From positions 84,136,001 through 84,200,000 of the forward strand of contig NC_072895.1 in NCBI RefSeq assembly GCF_027943255.1: a stretch of 64,000 bases of DNA, in the 5' to 3' direction. A program made the translations under genes and the position numbers. The stretch comes from Anastrepha obliqua. Taxonomy: Eukaryota; Arthropoda; Insecta; Diptera; Tephritidae. How positions within the stretch are numbered: the stretch's first letter is position 1; the number at the start of each line of letters is the position of its first letter. Below, in pieces: positions 23,651-34,472 of the stretch. The notes beneath the pieces were generated by a model. The model was not told the origin of the DNA. It did no database searches and was given only the letters and a program-made list of their open reading frames with translations.

Positions 23651-26240
23651 TATTTGAGGATAGTATCATCCGCTTGGAATGGGAGCCCTTTAGGCAATAT
23701 CTGTTAGTTTTGTTACGAATACAATCTGACTGTTTCCCAGTGGTGGTGGTGGTGGATGTGTTGTCTGAGTGACACAGCCTAGACCCGATTAGCACAAAGA
23801 TGCCACTGCTTTGTATTAGTCGAACCATCTTGATTTGCCTATGAATCTGTCTATGTCGTATATTTTCTTTTCTACAATTTCTTTCAAGTTGACCATTAAG
23901 AATTCCCCCAGCATTATATGTCGTAGAGCACCCAAACTTAGGCACCCACACAGATAGTGAAAAACTGTTGCTCTAGATTCTTCTTAATTACAGCTTCTGC
24001 ATCTATCGTTGTACGGCCACCCCATTTCCTGGCATGGTCTCCCAAAGACCACTGGCCGGTTGTTGTTGACGTTTTTGAATATTTGTGCTCATGGCTTTTC
24101 TAAAGACACGTGAGTTCTGGAATTGTTCAAATTTGGCCAAGTTTGTTTAGTTATTTTACAAGTATCCGCGTTAGTCCATCTGTCAACGGCCTGCTTCTGG
24201 AATAGCGAGAAGATCTGTCTCTGCGCACTCCTTGGAGATAGCTTATTTCTACTGCTTCGAATTCGTTCTAGGACGACCCCTGTCTTAACAGTTCATCAGC
24301 TTCTTCACTTCTTTCTATGTTTCTATGGTCAATTACCCACATGAGAGTGGTGTCTCTCATGCACGCTAAAGCATTAAGTTCTTCTTTGCATTGTCTGACG
24401 ATTTTTGAAATTGTTATAGGTGACTTTAAAGCTAAGCTGACTGCTTAACTATCTGAAAAAATACCTTTCGATAGTTGCTGTAGATATTTTTTTAATTATC
24501 CTGCAAGTTTCTCTTATACCGAGAACTTCTGCTTGAAAGATACTATTCCAATTCCCCAGGCGAAAAGACTTGAAAGCTGCGAGTTCTTTCAATACACCGG
24601 TACTGACGCCACAGTCCATCTTGGATCCGTCAGTGTACAGTGCAGTTGTATTCTCTTTGACAACTGAATTCAAATCCGATTCCTTTCGCGTGGGAAACTT
24701 TTCCTTAAACTCTAGTCTAAAGCTAGAGCAGCGGTAGTAAAATAAAATGAGTTGCTAGTAAGCCTTTGGCTGTCTAAAATAACATTATGACCAAGTATCC
24801 TAGCGTTCCAAAAACCATCTTATTTTATTCTGAAACGGTATTCGTTCTTGTTAGTCGTAGTTGTAAGTGCATTGGTATCGGGTAGAGCATGACGTTAAGT
24901 GCCTCTGCTGCACATGATTTCAATAACTGGTATTGCTGCGCAGACTGCTCGTTGCACGCTTCTTAGTCGCCTAACGTTATGCTCTTTGCTTAATGCAGTC
25001 TGCTATACTAATATAGGGTTGTTCAATAGGTGCGCTTCAACTTTTTTCCGATAGGGAGGGCGAACGACGCAATATTTTTTATTTTTCGCTTGTCATTTGT
25101 AAACTTCATTAGTATACATTTCATCATGGAACGCTACACACTTGAGCAACGCTTGCAAATCGTGCAAATTTTTTATGAAAATAATCGTTCTGTTGCTGCT
25201 ACTTTAAGAGCGTTACGGCCATTTTACGGTCCATTTAACAAGCCGTCCCGTTTTGGGGTTATGTGAAGTCATTGGTCTACAGTAACAAGTCGGCGACGAT
25301 TTGTGAGCTCAGAGCCAATATTGAACGCGAAATTGCTGGAATTTCGGAGTGGTCGAAAATTGGGTTTAATGATTGGACTTCGTAAAACGTGCACGCGGTG
25401 GTCATGCAAAAGAAATCGAATTTCATACTTAAATGTATATGTTCAAACTCGATAATAAAAAAAAAATAGTTAAAAATGTCAAACCGTTTGTGTTTTATTC
25501 AAAAAAGTTCAAAAGTTGAAGCGATCTTACTGAAAAACCCATTATAAGTGTAATAAGCTACATAACCTTTTTCTACCCGCTTTTCTACATTGTGCCTCCA
25601 GTTAAGCTTCGTATCTAGTAATATTCCTACATATGTCGCTCTGTCTGTGAGCGGATTTTCAACTCCATTGATTGATAGTAATATAAACTGAGGAATATTG
25701 CTTTTAGTTGTAAACATCATCAAATGGGTTTTGCTTGGGTTCACATTTAGGCCACTCCTCGCAACCCATCTATGTAGTTACCCCAGAACTCTTTCTAGGA
25801 TTTCGTTAATAGCAGAAGTAACCTGTTGTTAGAATCACGGCGTCATCTGCGTACGCGACTATCTTCACTCGCTCTCTGTTGATTCCCAATAAAATACGGT
25901 TTAAAGCTTTGACCCATAAAAGTGGAGACAGAACCCTACCTGTGGAGTACATCTGTTTACAAATTTGGTAACCGATGCGTCTCCGTTTGATGCTAGAATG
26001 ATTCTGTTCTGAAGCATACTCACGCAGTCATCGAATCGAAACGAATATGGTTTCGACTGATATATCGTTAAAGGCCCCTTCTATGTCTAGAAAAGCTGCC
26101 ATAGTAAATTGTTTCTGCTGTAATGATTTCTCAATATGCCCAATTACTTCATGATGATGTATATCCAAAATTCTTTCTAGCGTTTTAAGAAGGGAGGAGG
26201 TAAAACTAATCGGTTGAAAATCCTTCGCCACTTCGTGTTT
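23640..26240 (-). pseudogene. RNase H-bearing LINE (I/LOA-like), interrupted by a short mariner
   Basis: Minus strand, 26240 downward: FQPISFTSSLLKTLERILD, FTMAAFLDIEGAFNDISVET (RT motif A), LSPLLWVKALNRILLG, VKIVAYADDAVIL (YADD), MNPSKTHLMMFTTK, YVGILLDTKLNWRHNVEKRV; then after the insertion RRLRSVQRAVCAAIP, ALYTDGSKMDCGVSTGVL (RNase H), AVDRWTNADTCKITKQTWP and CRSCN with downstream HYLCGC. The 3' end is near 23640. Stops and one missing stretch make it inactive. Clade is inferred from RNase H and DIEGAF. Confidence 0.8.
25016..25540 (+). mobile_element. Short mariner derivative, copy 1 (525 bp)
   Basis: Inverted ends GGGTTGTTCAATAGGTGCGC and (reverse) GGGTTTTTCAGTAAGATCGC. TA precedes the left end; the right flank reads AT. 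Coding remains: MERYTLEQRLQIVQIFYENN, the mariner helix-turn-helix, up to GPFNKPS, then directly the C-terminal WGYVKSLVYSNKSATI-type region in a shifted frame and RGGHAKEIEF. All catalytic Asp codons are deleted. The same joint is in the copy at 28085. Confidence 0.88.
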
Positions 26241-26628
26241 CTACTTATCCTTCTTTATCTACTATTAGGTCTGTCTCATCTTCTGGAGGTTTTTGGACAT
26301 TCCAGATTCTTTTTGACCAAGAACGAAACGAATACCATCAAATGCACCTGATATGGCTCCCTGCAGATTTTTTCTGTCTGATTGAGTCAGAAAACCACTG
26401 CGTTCTGCTTTTAACAGCCGAAAAAAAGTAATGGAAAAATCGAAGACGGCTCTGATGATTATACCGGACATAGGGTTCCAGAAATGATTCAAGAGTTGGA
26501 TCAAGCACTGGTATAAGTGCGTTCAGTTGATGACGAGTACTTTGAAGGCGATAGTATCATTTTTGAGGAATAAACTTGTATTTTGAGTGATCTGAATATA
26601 TTCCGGTAACTTTTTGATTAAGGTACTA
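26241..26628. other. Spacer between LINE and mariner
   Basis: It may be 5' sequence of the minus-strand LINE; no domain is recognised. Confidence 0.4.
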
Positions 26629-27181
26629 AAGGGTTTTCCAATAACAGGTGTTCTTTTGAATAGGATTGCGCTATCGAGAGATGATTAACAATTTTTTATC
26701 GCCAGAATTGGATGGTTTTGATCTGGACAACGTTTATTTTCAACAAGACGGCGCTATGTGCCACGCAAGCAATGAACCCATTGATCTTTTACGGGAAAAG
26801 TTTCCCTACCGTACTATCTCTGGAAGAGGTGATCACAATTGGCCACCGAGATCTTGTGATTTAACACCTTGTGACTTTTTTCTTTGGGGCCACGTGAAAG
26901 AGAAGGCCTACGCCAACAGCTCAGGGTCGATTCAAGACCTCAAAGATGGAATTCGTGAGGCTATCGAGGACATAGGACAGCCACTTTGCAATTCGGTTAT
27001 GGCAAATTTCATGAAAAGGATATTGTTCTGTAAGCGTGTTCGTGGTGGTCATTTGCCTGATGTTGTTTTCCACTATTAACATACCTTCCTCCTTATAATG
27101 AATTAAACATCCGATCACTTATATTAAAAAATAGTATTTTTCTTTGAATATCAAAATAACACCTCTTATTAGAAAACTCTT
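26629..27181 (+). mobile_element. DD41D mariner derivative keeping only the C-terminal ORF (553 bp)
   Basis: TA at 26627-26628 and 27182-27183; inverted ends AAGGGTTTTCCAATAACAGG and (reverse) AAGAGTTTTCTAATAAGAGG. A clean ORF (26666-27079, 137 aa) starts within a YREMINNFLSPELDGFDLDN block and has VYFQQDGAMCHA (second Asp) and SCDLTPCDFFLWG (third Asp, 41 residues between), ending CKRVRGGHLPDVVFHY. The N-terminal DNA-binding half and first Asp are deleted. Confidence 0.88.
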
Positions 27182-27183
27182 TA

Positions 27184-28082
27184 TATGCAGAAATATGAAG
27201 AAGTGCATCCCATTAGCTCGCATTTCAGATGATGATTGCTTGGAACTAGAAATTTTTCTCACTAGTTCAGTTTTCCCGCCAGGGCATGTACCTACCCAGA
27301 TACATTTGCAAATATGAACGCACACACATTAAATCTGCGTATGAGCAGTACATTCATATATTCATAAGCAGCAAAGTTGAATACCCGCACTCCACCTAGA
27401 AACTATCCATGAAAAGCAGTCGCTGATGACCGGAAGCGTGGCTCGCATGGTGCAAATACCAAATGTTCGAGAGTTTAAAACTTTCAGAATTTAATGGTTG
27501 CCAAAATGCAAAATCATATTTGACTATTTATAATTTTATGGGCGTGTCGGCATCGCTGCATGCGAATGACTGCGAAATTGTAACAACAATCACACGTGTC
27601 TGTGTACATTTACTTGTATGTATGGCTGGATATTTTTGTTATCGCATCATCTGTGATGGGAGATCAGGGTCAACTTGCTGCTAAATGCTCATATTTTATG
27701 TACATACATATTTTTGTTATAAATGAATATATGAACAGGTAGAAATACACATTGATTTTATTATATTCAACGAGGTTGAAGTTAATTTCCTTTTGCTGTT
27801 GGAATTAATTTTTTATAGAGTGTGGCCATTTTTCATTTGTAAATTAGCCTGAATTAAACATTACTTGAATATGACAAATACATCCAAAAAAGTTTATGAG
27901 CCTATTCTGCAAGCAAAATACGAGCGTTGTTTTAATAAAAACAAAAACTCAACTGATACGAAATTGTTTAAAAAGATAAATAATCTAATACAAAATCTCT
28001 AACAAACTTTTTCTGGTAGCGGTCTAAGCAAGTTTTCAAGGGAATACCACCTTGATAAAAGAGTTTGCGGGTATATATAATA
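27184..28082. other. Non-coding AT-rich spacer
   Basis: Microsatellite-like TACATACATA patches near 27699. At 27930-28080 AT-rich sequence precedes the next mariner. No gene is supported. Confidence 0.45.
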
Positions 28083-28084
28083 TA

Positions 28085-28562
28085 GGGTTTTTCAGTAAGA
28101 GCGCTTCAACTTTCGAACTTTTTTGAATAAAACACAAACGGTTTGACTTTTTTAACTAATTTTTTTTTTCATTATCGAGTTTGAACATATACATTTAAGT
28201 ATGAAATTCGATTTCTTTTGCATGACCACCGCGTGCACGTTTTACGAAGTCCAATCGTTGAACCCAATTTTCGACCACTCTTTTGCATAAATCGGCCGAA
28301 ATTCCAGCAATTTCGCGTTCAATATTGGCTCTGAGCTCACAAATCGTCGCCGGCTTGTTACTGTAGACCAATGACTTCACATAACGCCAAAACGGGACGG
28401 CTTGTTAAATGGACCGTGAAATGGCCGTAATGCTCTTAAAGTACCAGCAACAGAACGATTATTTTCATAAAAAATTTGCACGATTTGCAATCGTTGCTCA
28501 AGTGTGTAGCATGAGGAAATGTATACTAAAAAAAAAGTTGAAGCGCACCTATTGAATAACCC
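28085..28562 (-). mobile_element. Short mariner derivative, copy 2 (478 bp)
   Basis: TA at 28083-28084 and 28563-28564. It is the same deletion derivative as 25016-25540, in opposite orientation: YTLEQRLQIVQIFYENNRSV, GPFNKPS, then the joint and KSLVYSNKPATICELRANIE to RGGHAKEIEFHT. The right end lies almost against the next mariner. Confidence 0.9.
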
Positions 28563-28566
28563 TATA

Positions 28567-29565
28567 TATTCAGAAAATTCCCGGAACTCTATTATCGATA
28601 GAGCCATCAGAGCCGTCTACTTTTCGACTGTTAAAACGCGTTCTCCGTAGAGCTTTTTCGGCTTGATCAAGCAGAGAAAAATCGCAAGGAGCCATATCAG
28701 ATGAATTCGATGACGGTTAGATTGTATTCCTTTCGTTCTTGGTGAATAATTCACGGATAATGATTTCACTGTGGGATGGAGCAAAATTCATGAGTTGGTT
28801 TCCCACAAATTCTTTCTTTTTTGGCGAATTGTTTTAAGAATACGAGATATAATAGTCCTTTTTGAACTGTCTAACCTTCTGGCAAAAATTCATGGTGCAC
28901 AAAATCCATAAAAGCCATGAGCATTACTTTTTTTGTCGACTGAAAACTATATACTTTTTTTTTTTCTTGGTGCATTCGGAGCTCTCCACTCACTCGCCTG
29001 ATGGTAGAATTGTGTGTCGTACTCATAAACCTACGTCTCGTCTCCAGTAATGGTGCGTTTGATGAATGTTGAGTCAGACTCCGCCTTGGAAATCAGATCT
29101 TATGCGATATTAACGCGATCCCTTTTTTGCATGAAATTCAGGGCGTTTGAGACCAACTTTGCTGCAACTTGGCGGAAGCCCAAATGATGAACTACAATGT
29201 CCTGAACAAATCCATAAGTAATGTTTAAGTCCTCCGACAGCTCTCTAATGGTTAATTTCTGATAATTGATCAAATTTGAAAGAAAATTGACTTTATTGAC
29301 GTTTTCATCAGTTTTCGAAATCGACGGCCTGCCACTACGTTCGCCATCCTCGATGGACTCATGGGCTCTTAAGAAGCGTTCATGCCACTCGTAAACGGCT
29401 GTATTCTTTACAGAATCAGTACCGTTTTTAACGCAAAATTTAATATAAAATCGGTTTTGCAAATTCAAATGCATTTGTAAAACTGTAAAAAATAGAAAAC
29501 ACATGCGGAGATGAATTTACTCAAAACGGCGTGACTTTTCAAATATCAAGCAATGGCGATTTGGT
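28567..29565 (-). pseudogene. Degenerate DD34D mariner
   Basis: Minus strand: QNRFYIKFCVKNGTDSVK, VYEWHERFLRAHESIEDGER, SGRPSISKTDENVNKV, LTIRELSEDLNITYGFVQ and VHHLGFRQVAAKLV; then after a stop TITGDETWVYEYD (first Asp) and, further on, SSDMAPCDFSLLDQAEKALR (third Asp). Stops and frameshifts lie in between, and the second Asp block was not found. End repeats were not identified. Confidence 0.8.
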
Positions 29566-29659
29566 AGGAATGTTAATCACAGATGTGACAACCTAACAAA
29601 AAATTCAGAACTCAAATAAAGAGTATGCCCATGTTTGTCTTCTCTCTATCCATGCTTCT

Positions 29660-31145
29660 TCTCTTCTTCTTCTTAATTGGCGCGATAACCGCTTACGCGA
29701 TTTTGGCCGAGTTTAATAAAGCGCGTCAGTCGTTTCTTTCTCGTGCTAACCGGCGCCAGTTGGACACAGCAAGTGAAGTCAAGTCCTTCTCCACCTGATC
29801 TTTCCAACGCAGAGGAGGTCTTCCTCTTCCTCTGCTACCACCAGCTGGTACCGCAAAAACAACAACAACAACCGCATCGAATACTTTCAAAGCCGAAGCG
29901 TTTGTATCCATTCGGACGACATGACTCAGCCAACGTAGCAGCTGGATCTTTATTCGCTGCGCTGTATCTATGTCGTCGTAAAGCTCATAATGTTCATCTT
30001 TCCACCGTCTGCGATATTCACCATTGCCAATGTGCAAAGGTCAAAAAATCTTACGCAGAATCTTTCTCTCGAACACTCCAAGCGTCGCTTCATCGGATGT
30101 TGTCATCGTCCACGCTTCTGCGCCATACGTTAGGACTGGCATGATGAGAACCTTGTAAAGTGTTTGTTTCGTCGAGAGAGGACTTTACTACTCAATTACC
30201 TACTTAGTGCAAAGTAGCACTTGCTGGCAAGAGAGATTCTCGGTTGGATTTCCAGGCTGATATTGTTATAGATGTTGATGCTGGTTCCTAAATATACGAA
30301 GTCTTTTACAGCCTCGAGATTATAACTGTCAACAAAGACGTGGGTGCCGATACGCGAGTGCGGCGACTGTTTGTTTGAAGACAGGAGGTACTTCGTTTTG
30401 TCTTCGTTCAGTTTGGAGAAGGCAGAACTAACGGCGCGGTTGTTAAGGCCGATGATAGCACTATCATCGGCATATGCCAACAATTGTACGCTCTTAAAAA
30501 ATAGTGTGCCTGAGCGATTAAGTTCTGCGGCTCGTACGATGCTCTCCAACATAAGGTTAAAGAAAACACACGACGGCGAGTCACCTTGTCTGAAACCTCG
30601 TTTGGTATCAAACGGCTCGGAGAGGTCCTTCCCAATTCTGATGGCGCTGCTTGTGTTGAGCAACGTCATCTTGCAAAGCCGTATTAGTTTTGTGGGGATA
30701 TTCAGACATCGCGGCATACAGATAACTCCTTTTGGTACTGTCGAATACAGCTTTGAAATCGAGGAAAAGATGGTGTGTGTCGACTCTCCTTTCGTGGGTC
30801 TTTTCCAATATTTGGCGTATTGTAAATATTTGGTCGATGGTAGACTTTTCAGGTCTAAAGCCACACTGATAAGGTCCAATCAGTTGATTGACGGTGGGCT
30901 TCAGCCTTTCACACAATACGCTCACTAGAACCTTATAGGCGATATTTAGATGACTAATCCCGCGGTAATTGGCACAGATTGCAGGATCGCCCTTCTTATG
31001 CATTGGGCAGAGCACACTTAAATTCCAATCGGCAGGCATGCTTTCATCCGACCATATTTTGCATAGAAGCTGATGAATGTTTGAATAACTCAGCCGGCAG
31101 TCCGTCAGCGCCCGCGGCTTTGTTGTTCTCTATCCATTCACCTAT
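29660..31145 (-). pseudogene. RTE-like LINE, best RT copy, with GAA tail
   Basis: Minus strand: ENNKAAGADGLPAELFKHSS (about 31120), DWNLSVLCPMHKKGDPAICA with NYRGISHLN, CGFRPEKSTIDQIFTIRQIL, HLFLDFKAVFDSTKR (motif A), RGFRQGDSPSCVFFNLMLE (motif B), VQLLAYADDSAIIG (YADD), NEDKTKYLLSSNKQ, VKDFVYLGTSINI, and RRRWKDEHYELYDDID to NWRRLARERND. The 3' end at 29660-29712 has GCGCCAATTA plus an AAG repeat. It lacks the endonuclease and has three or four frameshifts. Reference copy for the family. Confidence 0.9.
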
Positions 31146-32032
31146 TTTTAAAGCTGCCACTAGAAGTAGAGCAGAAGCACACAACCTGCCTACTAACGCT
31201 ACCACATTATCATTCAGCAGCAATTCGTGTAAATATGGAATCTTTAAACCAACACTCAGAAAATTATCAGATTCGGTTACAGGGAGGTACATCTACATGG
31301 CGGACTATCGGGTAGTGGATTTTTGGGTGCTGGTTCTTTTTTTTTTTTGGGTAAACCCTGACATGTTGAGATTAAGCCGACCTCGGAATCCCTTTCAGCG
31401 ACCTCTCTAAAGCATAGAGTATACCTAGTTAGACCCCCAAGCCGAACCTTTTGTTTTGTGGCTGTGTAATGTGTTTAGTATCTTTTAATAGGCAATTAAT
31501 TGCCTCTAGATTTTGACATCGATTATAAAATTTGCTTTCAAACAATCAATAGTAAAGATTGTCTCCAAGTAGTTCATTTTTTTTCATCCGTCACTGAGGG
31601 TACTTATCTCGCATCATTGTCACTAATGTTTTTGCCAAAAAACATGTCTGCCATCGAATGCGTCCCAAGTGGCAGATCGGAGAAAGCTCGGCAGATATGC
31701 AGGGTAAGTAAAATAAATATATTGATGCGCACTGGTTTTACGAATAAGAAAACATTGAGTTATCCAGAAACCTGGATGGATTGGAACGGCTTCGAGAAGA
31801 AGACTTTAATTTCAGGAGGATGGAAGCACATGCAATGAAAACTACGAAGTCATCGGCTTAATATACTTCCTAGACCACTTGGCATGTCTCTAGTCTATTT
31901 TTTATTGGTATATGTGAAAGGGCAGATGAGTCAGAAACTTACTTCGAGCGCACCTGCACCAGGTAATCCTCAAACGTAAAAAAAAAATGTTACGCACCTC
32001 AAATGATCCTGCCAGGATGGTATTTCCGAAAC
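31146..32032. other. Spacer with a low-level repeat
   Basis: No gene. About 31640-31700 resembles 47705-47770 (shared CGTCCC, CTCGGCAGAT, TGCAGGGTA). A 14-bp perfect palindrome GGCAATTAATTGCC is at 31491-31504. Confidence 0.4.
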
Positions 32033-32535
32033 GATTACTTACTTACTTATTTGCCGTAACAACCCGTTACTCAGTTACAGTCTGCCGAATAATATCTCGG
32101 CAGGTGCCTTTGTTTTACGCACACCTTTTCCAGTTTCTTAAGCCAAGAGAAATCAGGTCATCTTCAATTTGGTTCTTCCACCGGACACGAGGACGTTCTC
32201 TTCGCCATTAAACGAATTAGCCCAAAGTAACACCTGTTGGCAAGAGTTATCCTTCGCTTGATTTTAAGGGTGGCATCGGTGTTGCTGGTAAAGGCGGAAC
32301 AAAGACAAATGAAGTTCTTGACCACATCGAAGTTATTAACTTCGATCTGTGGTTCAAGACGCCGCGACTCTCTGCAGGACACCAGGATGTACTTTGTTTT
32401 GTTCTCGTTTACTGTCAGACCCAATCGTGTGGACTCCTTTTCAATGGCCGTAAAAGCGACGGTGACCCGCTTGGTATGACCGATTATGACGATATCATCG
32501 ACATGCGCTATAAAAACAAAGTTCTACCCCCGCCC
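32033..32535 (-). pseudogene. RTE-like LINE fragment with TAAG tail
   Basis: Minus strand: FIAHVDDIVIIGHTKRV (RT motif C with HVDD instead of YADD), GLTVNENKTKYILVSCRESR, TLKIKRRITLANRCYFGLIR, then after a deletion RRERPRVRWKNQIEDDLISL and NWKRCA. It ends in a TAAG simple tail at 32033-32046. A different subfamily from the GAA-tailed copies. Confidence 0.75.
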
Positions 32536-33166
32536 CGAACATTTAGGAATAAAGAAGTCCTTTCGACTGCGAGAAAATCGTAGTGTCTTTCAAACCTAAT
32601 TAAAGCAGTAAAAAAGCTGTTACTGGTCTTTTGCCAAAAGTGGTCACACATAGCATCGCCTTCCAATTTTCAAGTATCTCTGAAAGCGCTGGATTGTAGA
32701 CCGCCGCGGATCGCATAATGAGAGGCTCGATCAGTTTCTTTTTCACTTGGTACGAGCACCGTGACACATCAACGCATCAGTCAACAAAGTAGCAGGGGAT
32801 CTTGCATGAAATGACACTTTCCGACCTGTAAGAGATAAACAATGCAGCTCGCCACCTGCAAGCTCAGCTCAAGGGAGATATTTCTTAAAGATAAATGTTA
32901 AAGATATGTACAGCTTCGGCTTCTCCAATACATGTAATCGATGAGGAGCATGAGGCGTGTGCAGGTCTCCTCAGGCTGGATAGAAAATAATTATCTACAT
33001 CCATGGTGCTGCTTAGAAGCCATATCAACTTCTTCAGAAGCTGCCGACTTGGAGATGAGAAAAGCCTTCATACAACAGAGTTTGCTAATGAGGTACCCCC
33101 TCTTCTCGTTTATAACAGGATTTTTCTCTTCAAAAAATATTTTACTAAAGTTTCCATTTACATATG
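32536..33166. other. Spacer, nothing recognised
   Basis: No supported gene or element before the mariner. Confidence 0.4.
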
Positions 33167-33168
33167 TA

Positions 33169-34470
33169 CAAGGTGGCGCAAAAGTAACCTTGCGATGTTT
33201 TTTGGCTGTAATTTAAAAAAAAAATGAAAAACTTTGATTCTTCTTGTGGATTATTTTTATTTGATCTTTTAATTTTTTTACATCAAGTCGAGAATATGAT
33301 GTCATGTAAATGGCCGCCGCCACAGTTGATTGCCATTTGAGCCCTTTTTATGGCAACTTCCGGCGATAGGTCCTCACGTTCTTGACGGATATTGTCTTTA
33401 AGAGCTGCAAGAGTCTGAGGCTTGTTGACATAAACCCGCGACTTCAAAAAGCCCCACAAAAAGAAGTCTGCAGCGGTCAAATCAGGCGATCTTGCTGGCC
33501 AGTGCAAATCGCCAAAACGGGAGATTAGGCGCCCGGGAAATGCATCCTTCAGCATAACGGTTGTGGCACGTGCAGTGTGTGCCGTTGCACCGTCCTGTTA
33601 GAACCACATATTTGCCAATCCCAATTCATCAAGTTGCGGCAAAAAGAACTCGTTGATCATTGCTCTGTAGCGCTCACCATTCACAGCAACCGTTTGGCCC
33701 GCGACGTCTTCAAAGAAAAAAAGTCCGACGACTCCTCCAGCGAAAACAGCACACCATACAGTAACTTTGAGCGGGTGTAATGGCTCTTCGTGGGTTACAC
33801 GCGGATTTTCAGTGCCCCAGAAGCGTAAATTTTGCCTATTTACGTACCCGCTAAGATGGAAATGGGCCTCATCACTCATGATTATTTTTGATGAATAATC
33901 ATCTTCCTCTTGGTGGTGATTAAGGATGGCTTGAGCGTATGTTAGACGCGATTGGCGATCAGCGGCTAACAGCTGATGCACCGTCTGGACTTTGTACGGA
34001 AACACCTTCAAATCTTGTACCAAAATTCGGTGTAAAGACCGTCGACTGATACCCGTTTGCGTGGCACGTCGTCTGGTCGATGTCGACGGCGCTTCCATGA
34101 CATCCTCGGCTACAGCAGTAATATTCTCTGCAGAACGGCTACTCCGGGGTCTGCCACGCCTGGCAGCATCTCGTGTTGTGCCAGTCTCTTCGAGGCGAGC
34201 GGCTAAACGTCGCAGTGTTTCACCAGTAGGCGTTGGACGGCAAAGAAATATGCGACGAAATTCACGTTGTGCCAAAGTCACCGACCGATTATTGGTGAAA
34301 TAAATAGTCAGCAATATTCCGCGTTCTGGAGCAGTGTAGCGTAACATTGTTTATTAACGTGTATTTCGCATGTGTTTACTACACAAATGTCAAAACAGAA
34401 CTGATATAAGGGGCCAATCGCAAAAATTTATAGCATTTTCTGATAGGAGGATTACTTTAGCGCCACCTGT
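33169..34470 (-). mobile_element. Near-intact DD41D mariner, 1302 bp
   Basis: TA at 33167-33168 and 34471-34472. Inverted ends CAAGGTGGCGCAAAAGTAAC and (reverse) ACAGGTGGCGCTAAAGTAAT. One transposase frame runs 34347 to 33283 (minus), 355 codons, broken only by a TAA at 33598-33600. Motifs: RYTAPERGILLTIYFTNNRS (N-terminal), RRGRPRSSRSAENI, KIIMSDEAHFHLSGYVN (first Asp), MWF-stop-QDGATAHTAR (second Asp right after the stop), ARSPDLTAADFFLWG (third Asp, 41 residues between), GGGHLHDIIFST (C-term). Fits the rosa-like DD41D mariners of tephritids. Confidence 0.95.
33283..34347 (-). pseudogene. DD41D mariner transposase with a single nonsense codon
   Basis: It cuts and pastes its own element at TA sites, acting in the nucleus. 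The frame has no frameshift; the only defect is TAA in place of what is a Gln codon in related copies (QQDG in the element at 26629), immediately before the second catalytic Asp. As it stands, the longest product is 249 residues without two catalytic Asp residues, so it should be inactive. Confidence 0.9.
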
Positions 34471-34472
34471 TA

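Noticed and set aside
30344..30928. 194-codon plus-strand open frame
   Set aside because: It lies antisense to the LINE reverse transcriptase, whose YADD, motif A and motif B are clear on the other strand.
29660..31145. Host endonuclease/craniofacial development protein 2-like gene
   Set aside because: The frame belongs to a LINE with RT motifs, frameshifts and a simple-sequence tail.
33992..34303. 103-codon plus-strand open frame
   Set aside because: Antisense shadow of the DD41D mariner transposase.
33169..34470. Host SETMAR-like gene
   Set aside because: There is no SET domain, and the ends and TA duplications show a free-standing mariner.
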